This document shows positions 36,417 through 45,315 of a stretch of 64,000 nucleotides of DNA, piece after piece (the first letter of the stretch is position 1; each line of letters begins with the position of its first letter). This stretch comes from Nitrospirillum pindoramense (GTDB lineage Bacteria; Pseudomonadota; Alphaproteobacteria; Azospirillales; Azospirillaceae), in NCBI RefSeq assembly GCF_007827955.1, contig NZ_VITR01000001.1, positions 434,001 to 498,000 of the forward strand, written 5' to 3'. Below the pieces are notes generated by a model. It saw only the letters and a list, made by a program, of their open reading frames with translations. It was not told the origin of the DNA and did not search any database. The position numbers and the translations under genes were made by a program.

Positions 36417-38396
36417 TCAGGTCGCGTCCGCAGCCAGGGGGGGGAGGTCCCGTGCCTCCAGCCGCGCCAGCAGGTGGGCCAGGCGGTCCGCCTCCGCCTG
36501 CACCGCGCCGTGAGGGGCCCACGCCGGCAGATCAGGACGGGCCGTTGGCGGCGAGACACGTACGTGGACCAGGTTGGTGGTCTCATTGGGATCATTGCGC
36601 AGATCGTACATTTCCCATTCCTGCGGCACGCGCTCCTGGGGATCGCAATAGCGCGCCAGCTTGAAATCGGCGGTACGCACACAGCGGACATGGTTGGGCT
36701 GGCGGACCGGGCCCGGCGTCAGGTCGGGAACGGGGCCTTTGCCGTGCCACCCATGGCGCACGGCGGCGACCGTGGCGTCGTAGATGGCGAATTGGCCATA
36801 GGACGCCGTTTCGTGCGGATCGCCAATGGGCGGCAGCGGTTCCGTGATCTCATCATCCGTGATGAACAGCACCCCCTGGCGGGGCGTGCCGTCCGGCTCC
36901 ATCACCACGTCCGTCCTGCCATGGATCAGGGGGGCCAGGTTGGCGCCCGGCAGGGGTGGGAAGGGCCCACGCGTGGCGGCCAGCCGGCTGGCCACCTCCG
37001 CCTGATCCACCTTGGCCAGGCCCAGGATGGTGGGCAGGATGTCGATGTGGCTGGTCACCTGGTCCAATTGGCGCAGGCCGCCGTGAACATGGGTGGAGGG
37101 TGGAAACTGCACCACCACGGGGACGTGCAGCGCCTCCTGGTAGGCGGTATGCCACTTCTCGATCATCATGCCGTGGGCACCGGCATACTCGCCATGGTCG
37201 GCGAGGAAGACGACGATGGTGTTTTCCGCGAGGCCGGACTCCTCCAGCGTGCTCAGCACGCGGTCGATTTGCGTGTCGACCAGGGAGTGCAGATAAGCGT
37301 AAAGCTGGATGAAATCCTGGGCCGACGTGGCGGGATCGGACGTCAGCTGGAAGGGGATGCAGCTTTTCAGCGTGGTGGCCAGGGCCGCGTCCAGCTTGTC
37401 CGTCGGCGCAACACCCGCGAAATTGTAGCCAATCTTGGCCGACAGGGCCAAACCCATCTTGTACGCATAGTCGTGTTGGCAGGACGGCTTCGTCGACAGA
37501 TCCTCCGCCAGGGTGGGCGGGTTGTGGGCGCAGTCCTGCGGAAAGCCCAGAGGGTTCAGGGCGACCTGGAAGGTGCCGCCCGTGGGTGGGGGCGTGCGGT
37601 CGCCCTGCTGGGGCACCGTCAGGGGGCCAAAGGGCGACTGGGTGCCGGTCCGGGTTTGGCCGTCGGACGGCAGGGCCTGGGAGATCACCGCCGGATATGT
37701 CGCGATGTCGTGCGGGTTGGCGAAGGAGGCGACGGCGAACCAGGGGCGGGCGTTCGACGCGTCCGGCGCCGGCTGGTTGGGCGCCTTCTCGCTCTTGATC
37801 GCGGCGGCGCGGTCATAATCCAGGCCCAGCGCCTTGCGGCGCAGGAAATTGCACACGGAATCGGCGAAACCGATGTCGCGATAGGTGCCCAGATTGTTGG
37901 GTGAGGCGCCATGCGGCTCCGGATAGGACTCCTCCCAATCGTCGAAGCCGTAGGCCTCAAGGCTGTGGTCCGGCGGGTTGCTCACATGCCATTTGCCGAA
38001 GTAATGGGTGCTGTAGCCGGCGGCCCGCATCCAACTGCCCAGGGTGGGGATGCCGTCGGCCGCCAGCCAGGGGAAGTTGGCGGCGTCGCCGCTCTTGAAC
38101 AGGCCATCGGTCTGCGTCACACCGGTGCGCGTGCCGTACTGGCCGGTATAGATCGTGGCGCGGCTGGGCGTGCAGGCGCTGGCGGCGATGGTGTGATTGC
38201 GCAGCACCACCGCGTTGTGGCGCAAGCGCAGCAGCCCGGGGAAGAACTTGGCGTAGGGATCGTCCGGCCCCACCGTTCCTTGGAAGCCGAGGATACGCTT
38301 AAGGGCCTCGGCGAAGCCGCCCTCGGGGCCATAGGAGAAGCGGGGAAAGCGATACTGGTCGGTGGTGACCAGCAGGATGTTGGGGCTCGTGGTCAT
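36417..38396 (-). CDS. Sulfatase family hydrolase, apparently cytoplasmic
   Basis: 659 residues from ATG 38396. CTPSR at residues 75-79 is the formylglycine signature of type I sulfatases (C-x-P-S-R), followed by ATIYTGQYGTRTG. Metal-site elements NILLVTTDQYRF and FLADHGEYAGAHGM are also present. No signal peptide is visible at this or the longer start. It hydrolyses a sulfate (or phosphonate/phosphate) ester. Next to the EPS genes, it might trim sulfated sugars, but a cytoplasmic site favours a small substrate. No formylglycine-generating enzyme is in the window. Confidence 0.85.
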   Translation of the reverse strand: MTTSPNILLVTTDQYRFPRFSYGPEGGFAEALKRILGFQGTVGPDDPYAKFFPGLLRLRHNAVVLRNHTIAASACTPSRATIYTGQYGTRTGVTQTDGLFKSGDAANFPWLAADGIPTLGSWMRAAGYSTHYFGKWHVSNPPDHSLEAYGFDDWEESYPEPHGASPNNLGTYRDIGFADSVCNFLRRKALGLDYDRAAAIKSEKAPNQPAPDASNARPWFAVASFANPHDIATYPAVISQALPSDGQTRTGTQSPFGPLTVPQQGDRTPPPTGGTFQVALNPLGFPQDCAHNPPTLAEDLSTKPSCQHDYAYKMGLALSAKIGYNFAGVAPTDKLDAALATTLKSCIPFQLTSDPATSAQDFIQLYAYLHSLVDTQIDRVLSTLEESGLAENTIVVFLADHGEYAGAHGMMIEKWHTAYQEALHVPVVVQFPPSTHVHGGLRQLDQVTSHIDILPTILGLAKVDQAEVASRLAATRGPFPPLPGANLAPLIHGRTDVVMEPDGTPRQGVLFITDDEITEPLPPIGDPHETASYGQFAIYDATVAAVRHGWHGKGPVPDLTPGPVRQPNHVRCVRTADFKLARYCDPQERVPQEWEMYDLRNDPNETTNLVHVRVSPPTARPDLPAWAPHGAVQAEADRLAHLLARLEARDLPPLAADAT

Positions 38397-38544
38397 GGCG
38401 AATGCGTCCCTCCCGTTGTGGCGACCGTTCACCCGGGACAGCTTGCGCAATGCAACCTGTGCGAGCCTATGTCGCGTTGCAGACTATATGGGCGAGAAAT
38501 CATTCAGCCAAGCGCTATTCTTTTAAGAATTTTATATCTATAGG

Positions 38545-40050
38545 TTAGGTCGCTGCGGGCAGGATGATGTGGACCTTCAGGCCGCCGCCGATGCGGTTGG
38601 TGGCGGTGACCGTGCCGCCCAGCGCCTCCACATTGCGCTTCACGATCCATAGGCCCAGGCCGGCATGGCCCGGTGAGCCGCCCTTGGCGTCGCGGCGGGC
38701 ATGATCGGGTGGCCGCAGGGAGAAATAGCGGTCGAAGATGTTGTGGATCTTGTCGGGGTCGATACCGGGCCCGCTGTCCTCGATGGTCAGGTTGATCACG
38801 CCCTCCTCCTCCTGCAGGCGCACGGCGATGGCGCCGGCGTCGGGGGTGAAGCTGACGGCGTTGTCGAGGATGTTCTCCACCACCACGGCCAGGGCGACCT
38901 TGCCCGCGCGGACCAGGACCTCCGGCTGCAATTGCCGGCTGAGGCGGATCTGGCGGGCCACCAACACCTCACGATAGCTTTTCAGGATGTCGGCCACGAT
39001 CTGCGTCAGGTCCACGCTTTCGCGGGGCGATTCGATCATGTCCGCCATGGTGTTATCCAGGCATTGCGAGGCGGAGATCAGGGCCTTCAGCCGGTCCAGC
39101 GACAGTTCGATCAGTTCCGCCGCGCGCTTGCCGCGCGCATGCTCCGCCGGTACCAGGCGCTTCAGCGGTTCCAGGCAGGCCTGGATGGTGGCGACCGGCC
39201 CCTTGAAGGAATGGGCGTTGTCTTCTGCCGTCTGGCGGATGACGCCGGCGACATGGTGCAGGTCATGCACCAGCCCGTCGAAATCCTGGGCCACGCTGTC
39301 CAGCTCGGGAATGGCGTTGCGGCTGGCGAAGGTGTTGCCGGCCACGCGGCCTTGGCGGATTTCACGGGCGACGTGTCGGAAATGACGGATGTGGCGGCGC
39401 ACCGACAGGGCGGTGAGCAGGGCGATGACGGCCACGGCCAAGTAAAGCATCAGCGAGAGCCGCACCTGCGGCGTTTGCCAATAGGGGCGCCCGATGGCGG
39501 TCGCCAGCAATTCCGACGTGACGTGGGAGGAGACCAGGACCCAGCAGCCCCAGCGGCTTTGGATCGGGATGACGGAGGTCAGGATCTCCTCATGCCCCGT
39601 GGGCTGGGTGTAGCGGATGTCCACCGGCTTGTCCCAGGTGCAGCTTTCGGCCACCTGGGCGACGATGCCGTGGCGTTGCAGGTTGTCCAGCGTGGCGCCC
39701 AGGTCGGCCGCGTCGACCTTGGGCGCCGACGCCAGGAAGTAGAAGCCGCCGTCCTGGCCGGCGGCTCCTCCCTTGGGCTGGAACATCAATTTCAGGTTGG
39801 TGCCGTCACCGTCGTACTTGGCCAGTTCGTCGTTCAACGAGGCGGTGGGCGGACCGCTCTCGCGGTTCAGCAGAGGCTTCAAAGCCTGGGCGATGAGCCA
39901 GCTGCTGTACCGCAGGTTCTTGGTGACAATTTCCCTTTCCTTGCGGTCCGCCGTCTCGAACTGGCCGTACAGGATGAAGGGCAGGGCGGCGAAAATCAGC
40001 AGCAGGAAGCCCAGCCTAACCGTGAGTGATCCGGATATCCTCCGGGCCAT
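38545..40050 (-). CDS. Membrane histidine kinase with a periplasmic sensor and atypical H-box
   Basis: 501 residues from ATG 40050. TM1 (12-29) and TM2 (198-216) flank a periplasmic domain of about 165 residues. A HAMP-like linker follows, then the H-box NAHSFKGPVATI with His280, and a good ATPase domain (NILDNAVSFTP, DSGPGIDPDKI, GLGLWIVKRNV). The H-box has HSFKGP where HELRTP is usual. The gene overlaps the response regulator by 35 bases. Possible targets are the surrounding EPS, sulfatase and depolymerase genes; the signal is unknown. Confidence 0.87.
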   Translation of the reverse strand: MARRISGSLTVRLGFLLLIFAALPFILYGQFETADRKEREIVTKNLRYSSWLIAQALKPLLNRESGPPTASLNDELAKYDGDGTNLKLMFQPKGGAAGQDGGFYFLASAPKVDAADLGATLDNLQRHGIVAQVAESCTWDKPVDIRYTQPTGHEEILTSVIPIQSRWGCWVLVSSHVTSELLATAIGRPYWQTPQVRLSLMLYLAVAVIALLTALSVRRHIRHFRHVAREIRQGRVAGNTFASRNAIPELDSVAQDFDGLVHDLHHVAGVIRQTAEDNAHSFKGPVATIQACLEPLKRLVPAEHARGKRAAELIELSLDRLKALISASQCLDNTMADMIESPRESVDLTQIVADILKSYREVLVARQIRLSRQLQPEVLVRAGKVALAVVVENILDNAVSFTPDAGAIAVRLQEEEGVINLTIEDSGPGIDPDKIHNIFDRYFSLRPPDHARRDAKGGSPGHAGLGLWIVKRNVEALGGTVTATNRIGGGLKVHIILPAAT

Positions 40051-40900
40051 CCATGTCAGACGATAGGGCGTCGATGCTGGTCGGGTCACGCCATCGGTAG
40101 CCGAAGGCCGCGAAATTCTCAATTTCCGCAAAGCCACGATCGATAGCATTGAACTTGCTCCGGATCCGCTTGATCGACGAGCGCACGTTGGTCCGGTAGC
40201 CATCCTCACCGCTGCCGGCGATGAAACCGCTCCAGTGCACCCGGTCATAGATGGCCCGGTAGGTGACGTGCTCACCCAGATTGGCCACCATGAACTCGAC
40301 GATACTGAACTCGGTCACCGTAAGCATAACGTCGCGGCCTCGCCAGAAGGCCCGGTTGACCTTAGGCTTAAGGGTAAGATTCCCGCAGATGATTTCATCC
40401 CCCCCCTTTGTCGTTGGGGTAGGGGTGGCGGCGGTCGGCGGCTGCAGGATCAGGCGGATGCGCCGGGCCAGGACCGACATGCCGCGTGTCTTGTCGATGA
40501 AGTCGACCGCGCCCCGGTCCAGGGCCAGGGTTTCGTTCGCGGGCATGGACATGCCGGTCAGGAAAATGACCGGGATGCGGCAGCCGCGGCGGCGCAGATC
40601 GGGCAGAAGGTCGATGCCCAGGGTGCGTTCCAGGCACCAATCGACGACCAGGATATCCGCGGCGCTGTCGTCCAGTCCGGCGCCGTCGGCGCTGGTCAGG
40701 TACTGGATCAGAGATTTCGCGTCGGGGAATCCGGTAACGGCGAAGCCCAGATCCTCCAGCTCTCCCGTCGCCGCTTCGCGAAAGGCCTCGTCATCGTCGA
40801 CAAGGACCACGCGGGCCGGCACGGCCGGCAGGACGTCATTTGGCTTGAGCCACGGCCCGGAGGTCTGCCAGGCAGTAGCGTTTGCGGTCGCCGGTGTCAT
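40016..40900 (-). CDS. Response regulator, OmpR-type winged helix
   Basis: 294 residues. The receiver domain has VVLVDDDEAFREA (acidic pocket), ILVVDWCLE (phospho-acceptor Asp), FLTGMS and the DKTRG lysine. The C-terminal half is a winged helix with VTEFSIVEFMVANLGEHVTYRAIYDRV and NVRSSIKRIRSKF. It overlaps the kinase gene by 35 bases and the lipoprotein gene by about 65. GTG 40906 is a nearby alternative start; ATG 40900 has GAGGTG ten bases upstream. Confidence 0.87.
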   Translation of the reverse strand: MTPATANATAWQTSGPWLKPNDVLPAVPARVVLVDDDEAFREAATGELEDLGFAVTGFPDAKSLIQYLTSADGAGLDDSAADILVVDWCLERTLGIDLLPDLRRRGCRIPVIFLTGMSMPANETLALDRGAVDFIDKTRGMSVLARRIRLILQPPTAATPTPTTKGGDEIICGNLTLKPKVNRAFWRGRDVMLTVTEFSIVEFMVANLGEHVTYRAIYDRVHWSGFIAGSGEDGYRTNVRSSIKRIRSKFNAIDRGFAEIENFAAFGYRWRDPTSIDALSSDMDGPEDIRITHG

Positions 40901-41363
40901 TGTCACTTGTCACCTCATAGCTTAGGACGCGGTAAGCCTGCGTCTTGATGTCTGGGTACAGTGTCAGGTCGACGGTGCAGGCCCCGTGCCGGTAGAGCCA
41001 TTCCTTCCCCGGAGACAGGTCATGCTGTGAGGAAGGGGGCCCCATCAGGGCCTGCAATTGGGATTCGTCCATTCCTACCAGGTCGATGTCGTTCATGGGC
41101 TGCGCCGTTCCGGCCGCCGGTACCGATGGGGTGGTGGGAGAGGGGGGGCGGCGAGCGGATGCCACGCGGGCGTCGCTGGTGGACGGGCCCCCGTTAGCGG
41201 AGGCCGTCGCGGGAGCCTTGGCACGCGTGGGCTGGGGGCGTGTTACCGCTATCTTTTGCGGTGCGGGCTTGGCCTGCTCCCACGGCGGCAACCAGGCGGT
41301 GCAGCCCGACAGCAGCATCAGCCCCGATAGGCCTGCCCGATGCCAAAGTTTTGCGCACACCAC
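40836..41363 (-). CDS. Lipoprotein of unknown function preceding the two-component genes
   Basis: 175 residues from GTG 41363, chosen because GGAGG sits six bases upstream; a longer in-frame start lacks such a site. The N-terminus (LSGLMLLSGC) is a lipoprotein signal with lipobox L-S-G-C. A Pro/Ala/Thr linker follows, then a compact C-terminal domain: DIDLVGMDESQLQALMGPPSSQHDLSPGKEW and CTVDLTLYP, similar in style to small outer-membrane assembly lipoproteins. It is co-transcribed with the response regulator and kinase and might be an accessory sensor. No family assigned. Confidence 0.72.
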   Translation of the reverse strand: MVCAKLWHRAGLSGLMLLSGCTAWLPPWEQAKPAPQKIAVTRPQPTRAKAPATASANGGPSTSDARVASARRPPSPTTPSVPAAGTAQPMNDIDLVGMDESQLQALMGPPSSQHDLSPGKEWLYRHGACTVDLTLYPDIKTQAYRVLSYEVTSDNDTGDRKRYCLADLRAVAQAK

Positions 41364-42093
41364 TAAGAACCTCCATAAGGGACGACCTCCGTTTGCCTGC
41401 CATCGGGTGTCAGCCGACGGCCGGTCACGCACATCATTGGGGTGGTCCCTCCCGGGGAGCCTGCCTTCGAAGGCGAGTGATCCCCGGTGGGCTGGGGTCG
41501 CCGCCTTTATTATGGTTCAGAAGCCGTCCGCCCCTACGTCGCACGGGATCGTGGCATCACCGTGGCGCCTGGGCGGCCGCGTATTCCTACCGAAAGGCTT
41601 AACGATGGTTTTGATTTATTGATTAAGGCGGGACCAGTTGAGCAACTTCTGATTACATACAATTTAACATAAAGGCAATCTATCAAACGTATTGGTGCCG
41701 TTTGCAAGCACGGTAACAATGCCCTGCCCCGGCGTGTGGCCGCCATTGGGCATTCGGCGAACACAGTTTCGTCACATGGCGCGGGTGATATATGTCTATT
41801 GCAGTGCGGTATATGACTAAGACCGGATACAACCGGCCGTAGTGGGTGCGTGGCAGGGGAGAGGACCTGTTTTCTTCTGTCAGGGGTATGTCTTTTGCCG
41901 CTTGTTGACGCACTGTTTTGGTCTTGCGGCGCCCTTCGACTGAGTGAATGCTTAACGCGGCGCCGCCGAAAGAATGGGTCCCCCTCCTCCATAGGCCTAG
42001 CGCCTCTTGGGTCGGAACTTCGTCATCCCGCGGGTAATTCAAGCGCCAATAAGGGCGGTGGCGGGGCAGCACGGATTTTCAGCGAGGTAAATC
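41364..42093. other. Long intergenic region between the lipoprotein and beta-helix genes
   Basis: 730 bases between divergent genes with lower GC (41600-41830). I see no credible coding frame: the minus-strand frames here have no ribosome site or family-like residues. Two copies of a TATATG element (41788-41794 and 41809-41815) lie 21 bases, two helical turns, apart and could be a direct-repeat site for an OmpR-type regulator. Promoters for both genes must lie here but were not resolved. Confidence 0.5.
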
Positions 42094-43305
42094 ATGGATC
42101 GCCGACATTTGATCGCGGCCGGTGCCGCGCTGCCCTTCGGCTTGTCCGCCGCCACGCGCGCGGGGGGAGAGCCCTCGGCGGACATGGCCACCCAGGTGGC
42201 CCAGACCGCCACGACCAAGGCCACGCCCACCATTTATGACTACGGGGCCGTGGGCGATGGCGTCACCGATGACAGCGCCGCCTTCTCCAAGGCTTTGGCG
42301 GCCGCCGCCACCAAGGGCTTGATGGTCATCGTGCCGGCCGGCACCTACGCCATAGCGAAGACCATCTCCTTCGTGTCCACCCAGGACGCCGGTAGGCCCT
42401 GGGGCTTGCAGGCGCAGGGCGCCACGCTGGTGTCGACCATCACCAACGGCACCGACATCATGAGCCTGCAGGCGGTCAACACCGTGCGGTATTTCCGCAT
42501 CTTGGGCGCCATGAAAATCCTGGGCAGCGGCAAGGACGGCAACGGCCTGCGCATCATCGCCTATGGCAGCTCCTACTTCTTCTACAATGTCACGCTCGAC
42601 GGGCTGTGCATCGAGGGCGCGGGTCTGAATGGATTATTGTTTGAGGGCAACGTCTTCGAGTCCTTGCTGGTGGGCTGCTTCTTCCAGGATTGCAAGCAGA
42701 ACGGCGCCGTCTTCGCCCAATCCAAGGGCGGTGTCTGTTCCGCCATCACCGTGGTGGGCTGCTTCTTCGCCCAGAACACCAAGTGCGGCATGATGGCCAC
42801 CAACTTTGATTCGACCTACGGCGGCACCACCGACGTTCGTATCTTCGGCGGCTACTGCCGCGACAACGGCAGCTATGGCTTCTACTACAACAACGGCACC
42901 TCCAGCGGCGCCGCCATCGAGCAGGTGGGCTTCGAGAACAACTGCCGCTCGCTGTCGCCCGGTGATCCCAACGGCGCCCATGTCTATGGCCTGGTGCAGA
43001 TGCGGCTGCGCAACTGCACCGGCTATAACGAGGGCGGCGGGGCCACCTACATGGTGCGGGGCTGGTTCAGCAACCTGACGGTGCTGGACAACTGCGACCA
43101 ATCCTCCGGCGGGGCCATGGCGACCACGGGCAAGTCCCGCTTGGCCCAGGTGAACGGCAACGCCGCCGGCCATGTGCTGATGCGCCAGTCGGGTGGGGGC
43201 TTCGACGTGGTCAGCGGTACGGGCTGCACCTGGATGGCGGAGAATTGTACCGGCACGTCCCCCAGCGGGACCCTGAACCTCAAGGCGACGATCAGTTCCA
43301 ACTAG
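42094..43305 (+). CDS. Tat-exported right-handed beta-helix protein (pectate-lyase superfamily), candidate EPS depolymerase
   Basis: 403 residues. The N-terminus MDRRHLIAAGAALPFGLSAATRA has a twin arginine followed by a hydrophobic stretch, a likely Tat signal. YDYGAVGDGVTDDSAAFSKAL is the entry motif of pectate-lyase-3/tailspike-like beta helices, and the rest has the repetitive Gly/Asn/Thr-rich pattern of parallel beta coils with regular Cys and Asn. GAGGTAAATC precedes the ATG. The fold suggests cleavage or binding of polysaccharide, plausibly the EPS of this locus. Substrate is inference. Confidence 0.8.
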   Translation: MDRRHLIAAGAALPFGLSAATRAGGEPSADMATQVAQTATTKATPTIYDYGAVGDGVTDDSAAFSKALAAAATKGLMVIVPAGTYAIAKTISFVSTQDAGRPWGLQAQGATLVSTITNGTDIMSLQAVNTVRYFRILGAMKILGSGKDGNGLRIIAYGSSYFFYNVTLDGLCIEGAGLNGLLFEGNVFESLLVGCFFQDCKQNGAVFAQSKGGVCSAITVVGCFFAQNTKCGMMATNFDSTYGGTTDVRIFGGYCRDNGSYGFYYNNGTSSGAAIEQVGFENNCRSLSPGDPNGAHVYGLVQMRLRNCTGYNEGGGATYMVRGWFSNLTVLDNCDQSSGGAMATTGKSRLAQVNGNAAGHVLMRQSGGGFDVVSGTGCTWMAENCTGTSPSGTLNLKATISSN

Positions 43306-43340
43306 ATCCGGAATTTTAACCGAATTCCGGTTAAAAAAAG

Positions 43341-43370
43341 CGGGCCGGCCGGGAATGCTCGGCCGGCCCG
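43341..43370 (-). terminator. Strong terminator of the alpha/beta-hydrolase gene
   Basis: A perfect 11-bp stem (CGGGCCGGCCG / CGGCCGGCCCG) with an 8-base loop. On the minus strand it is followed by CTTTTTTTAACC, a good U-tract, 18 bases after the hydrolase stop. A separate AT-rich inverted repeat (TTTTAACC / GGTTAAAA, 43316-43338) lies on the other side, after the beta-helix gene. Confidence 0.85.
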
Positions 43371-43388
43371 TTCCTCAATACGCCATAC

Positions 43389-44423
43389 TCAGCCCTTGGC
43401 GAAGGCCAGCAGGTCGGGGTTGATGGTGTCGGCGTGGGTGGTGGCCATGCCATGGGGCAGGCCCGGATAAACCTTCAGGGTGCCATTCTTCACCAGCTTG
43501 ATGGCGAGATGCGCGGAGTCCGCGATGGGCACGATCTGGTCGTCATCGCCGTGCATGATAAGCACGGGCACGTCGATCTTCTTCAGGTCTTCGGTGAAGT
43601 CGGTTTCCGAAAACGCCTTGATGCAATCGTAGTGGGCCTTGATGCCGCCGATCATGCCCTGGCGCCACCAGTTGTTGATCACCCCCTCCGACACCTTGGC
43701 GCCGGGGCGGTTGAAGCCATAGAAGGGGCCCGCCGGGACATCGCGGTAGAACTGGGCGCGGTTGGCCACCAGTTGTGTGCGGAAGCCGTCGAACACCTCC
43801 ATGGGCAGACCGCCCGGGTTCTTGTCGGTCTTCAGCATGATGGGCGGCACGGCGCCGATCAGCACGGCCTTGGCCACGCGGCCCTTCTCGGCCCGGGCGA
43901 CATAGCGCGCCACTTCGCCGCCGCCGGTGGAATGACCGATATGGATGGCGTTCTTCAGATCGAGGGCCGCGGCCAGCGCGATGACGTCGGCGGCGTAGGT
44001 GTCCATCTCGTTGCCGGTATCGGTCTGGGTGGACCGGCCGTGGCCGCGGCGGTCATGGGCGATGACGCGATAGCCGTGGGCCAGGAAGAACATCATCTGG
44101 TTGTCCCAGTCATCGGATGACAGCGGCCAGCCGTGATGGAAAACGACGGGCTGCGCCGTCTTGGGGCCCCAGTCCTTGTAGAAAATCTGGACGCCGTCCT
44201 TGGTGGTGATGAAGCTCATGGCATGGGTTCCTTTGTGGGCCGCGTGCGGGCCATGGGAAGAGGGGGTGTCGCTGGCCGCGAGGGCGGCGCGGGCGGGCAG
44301 GGCGGCCAGCGCCGCCACGGCCGCGCCGCCCACCAGAATGGCGCGGCGGGAGGCTTCCGCCCCGCTCTCGGGCGGTTGAGCGGCAATGGAATCGGGTTGG
44401 GAAAGGTCGCTGTTCGGTGTCAT
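43389..44423 (-). CDS. Alpha/beta hydrolase, non-haem chloroperoxidase/arylesterase type, Tat-exported
   Basis: 344 residues. A twin-arginine signal ([23 protein letters not shown]) precedes a catalytic domain starting [18 protein letters not shown]. Triad elements are GHSTGGGE (Ser nucleophile), [12 protein letters not shown] (Asp) and GLPHGM (His). [12 protein letters not shown] is the oxyanion-region signature of bacterial perhydrolases. It may hydrolyse esters or make peracids; the natural role is unclear. Export to the periplasm is predicted. A second in-frame start lies at the catalytic domain, so a cytoplasmic form is conceivable. Confidence 0.88.
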   Translation of the reverse strand: MTPNSDLSQPDSIAAQPPESGAEASRRAILVGGAAVAALAALPARAALAASDTPSSHGPHAAHKGTHAMSFITTKDGVQIFYKDWGPKTAQPVVFHHGWPLSSDDWDNQMMFFLAHGYRVIAHDRRGHGRSTQTDTGNEMDTYAADVIALAAALDLKNAIHIGHSTGGGEVARYVARAEKGRVAKAVLIGAVPPIMLKTDKNPGGLPMEVFDGFRTQLVANRAQFYRDVPAGPFYGFNRPGAKVSEGVINNWWRQGMIGGIKAHYDCIKAFSETDFTEDLKKIDVPVLIMHGDDDQIVPIADSAHLAIKLVKNGTLKVYPGLPHGMATTHADTINPDLLAFAKG

Positions 44424-44572
44424 GACCCTGCTGTTCCTTGAGATGTGCGGAACCGGGGTGCGGCCCCCGCGACGCCCAAGGTAGGGCGGCGGGGGACCGG
44501 TGACTTGCAGGGGACACGCGCGATTTGATGGTTTGTGCGCAGAAATGGTCGCCCGGCGACGGGCGTGCCGGG

Positions 44573-45034
44573 TCAGTCGGCGCTGATCGTCTGGGCCAGG
44601 AACCAGGCGCGTTCCTCGGCCTCGTCGATCCAGTTTTCCAGCAGGCTGGCGGAGGCGACGTCGCCCGCCTCGTCACAAACCTCGTGCGCCTCGCGCAGGA
44701 TGGCGGCCAGGGTGACGTTGTCGTCATGCAGTTCGCGCAGCATGTCCAGGGCGCCCACGCCCTCGGCGTCGTTGTCCTTGATGCGCTGCAGCTTGGCGAT
44801 CTGCCCGATGGACTTCAGGGTGGTGCCGCCCACCTTGCGCACCCGCTCGGCGATGGCGTCGGTGGTGGCGAATATCTGGGCCGCCTGAGCGTCCAGCAGC
44901 AGATGATATTCGCGGAAGTGCGGGCCGGAGATGTGCCAGTGGAAGTTCTTGGTCTTCAGGTACAGGGCGAACATGTCGGCCAGCAGGGGCGTCAGCGCGC
45001 CGGGCACACCCTGGAAGTTCGGCTTGTTGCTCAT
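44573..45034 (-). CDS. dps: Dps-family ferritin-like protein
   Basis: 153 residues, usual for Dps. Ferroxidase residues are in [22 protein letters not shown] (His, His, Asp) and [13 protein letters not shown]. It stores iron and protects DNA in starvation and peroxide stress as a dodecamer. The N-terminal tail is short with only one lysine, so DNA binding may be weak. CGGAGAAG precedes the ATG. It is transcribed alone, in a neighbourhood of other redox-related genes (pirin, chloroperoxidase). Confidence 0.93.
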   Translation of the reverse strand: MSNKPNFQGVPGALTPLLADMFALYLKTKNFHWHISGPHFREYHLLLDAQAAQIFATTDAIAERVRKVGGTTLKSIGQIAKLQRIKDNDAEGVGALDMLRELHDDNVTLAAILREAHEVCDEAGDVASASLLENWIDEAEERAWFLAQTISAD

Positions 45035-45230
45035 CGTCGCTTCTCCGGTGGAGGTTTAATGGGATGCGCAGCGGGACGTAGCAGCCCCCGTCGGTTCCGT
45101 CTTGAAGGCTTGTCGCCCTATTGAACGCTGCGCGCCATTTTCGGAAACCGCCCCGTGGGGCCGCCCCATGGACGGCCGGCACCAGGCATTAGGGATCTAG
45201 GGTGTGCCGCCGCCGTTCCAAGCCCGCAGT

Positions 45231-45250
45231 GGTCAATCAAGGTCAATCAA
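45231..45250. repeat. Short direct repeat
   Basis: GGTCAATCAA occurs twice head to tail in the gap between dps and the pirin gene. No function is evident. Confidence 0.6.
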
Positions 45251-45261
45251 GCCAGGGTGGT

Positions 45262-45297
45262 GGTGGGCGCGACGCCGTTTCGGACGCCGCGCCCACC
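45262..45297 (-). terminator. Hairpin downstream of the pirin gene, probable terminator
   Basis: GGTGGGCGCG and CGCGCCCACC form perfect 10-bp arms with further complementarity inside the loop. It starts 18 bases after the pirin stop codon on the minus strand. There is no U-tract, so termination may be Rho-assisted. Confidence 0.55.
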
Positions 45298-45315
45298 CTT
45301 ATCGGCCCACTGCCG

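Noticed and set aside
41534-42072. Minus-strand open frames in the intergenic region
   Set aside because: No ribosome site, no hydrophobic or domain pattern, and composition unlike the real genes.
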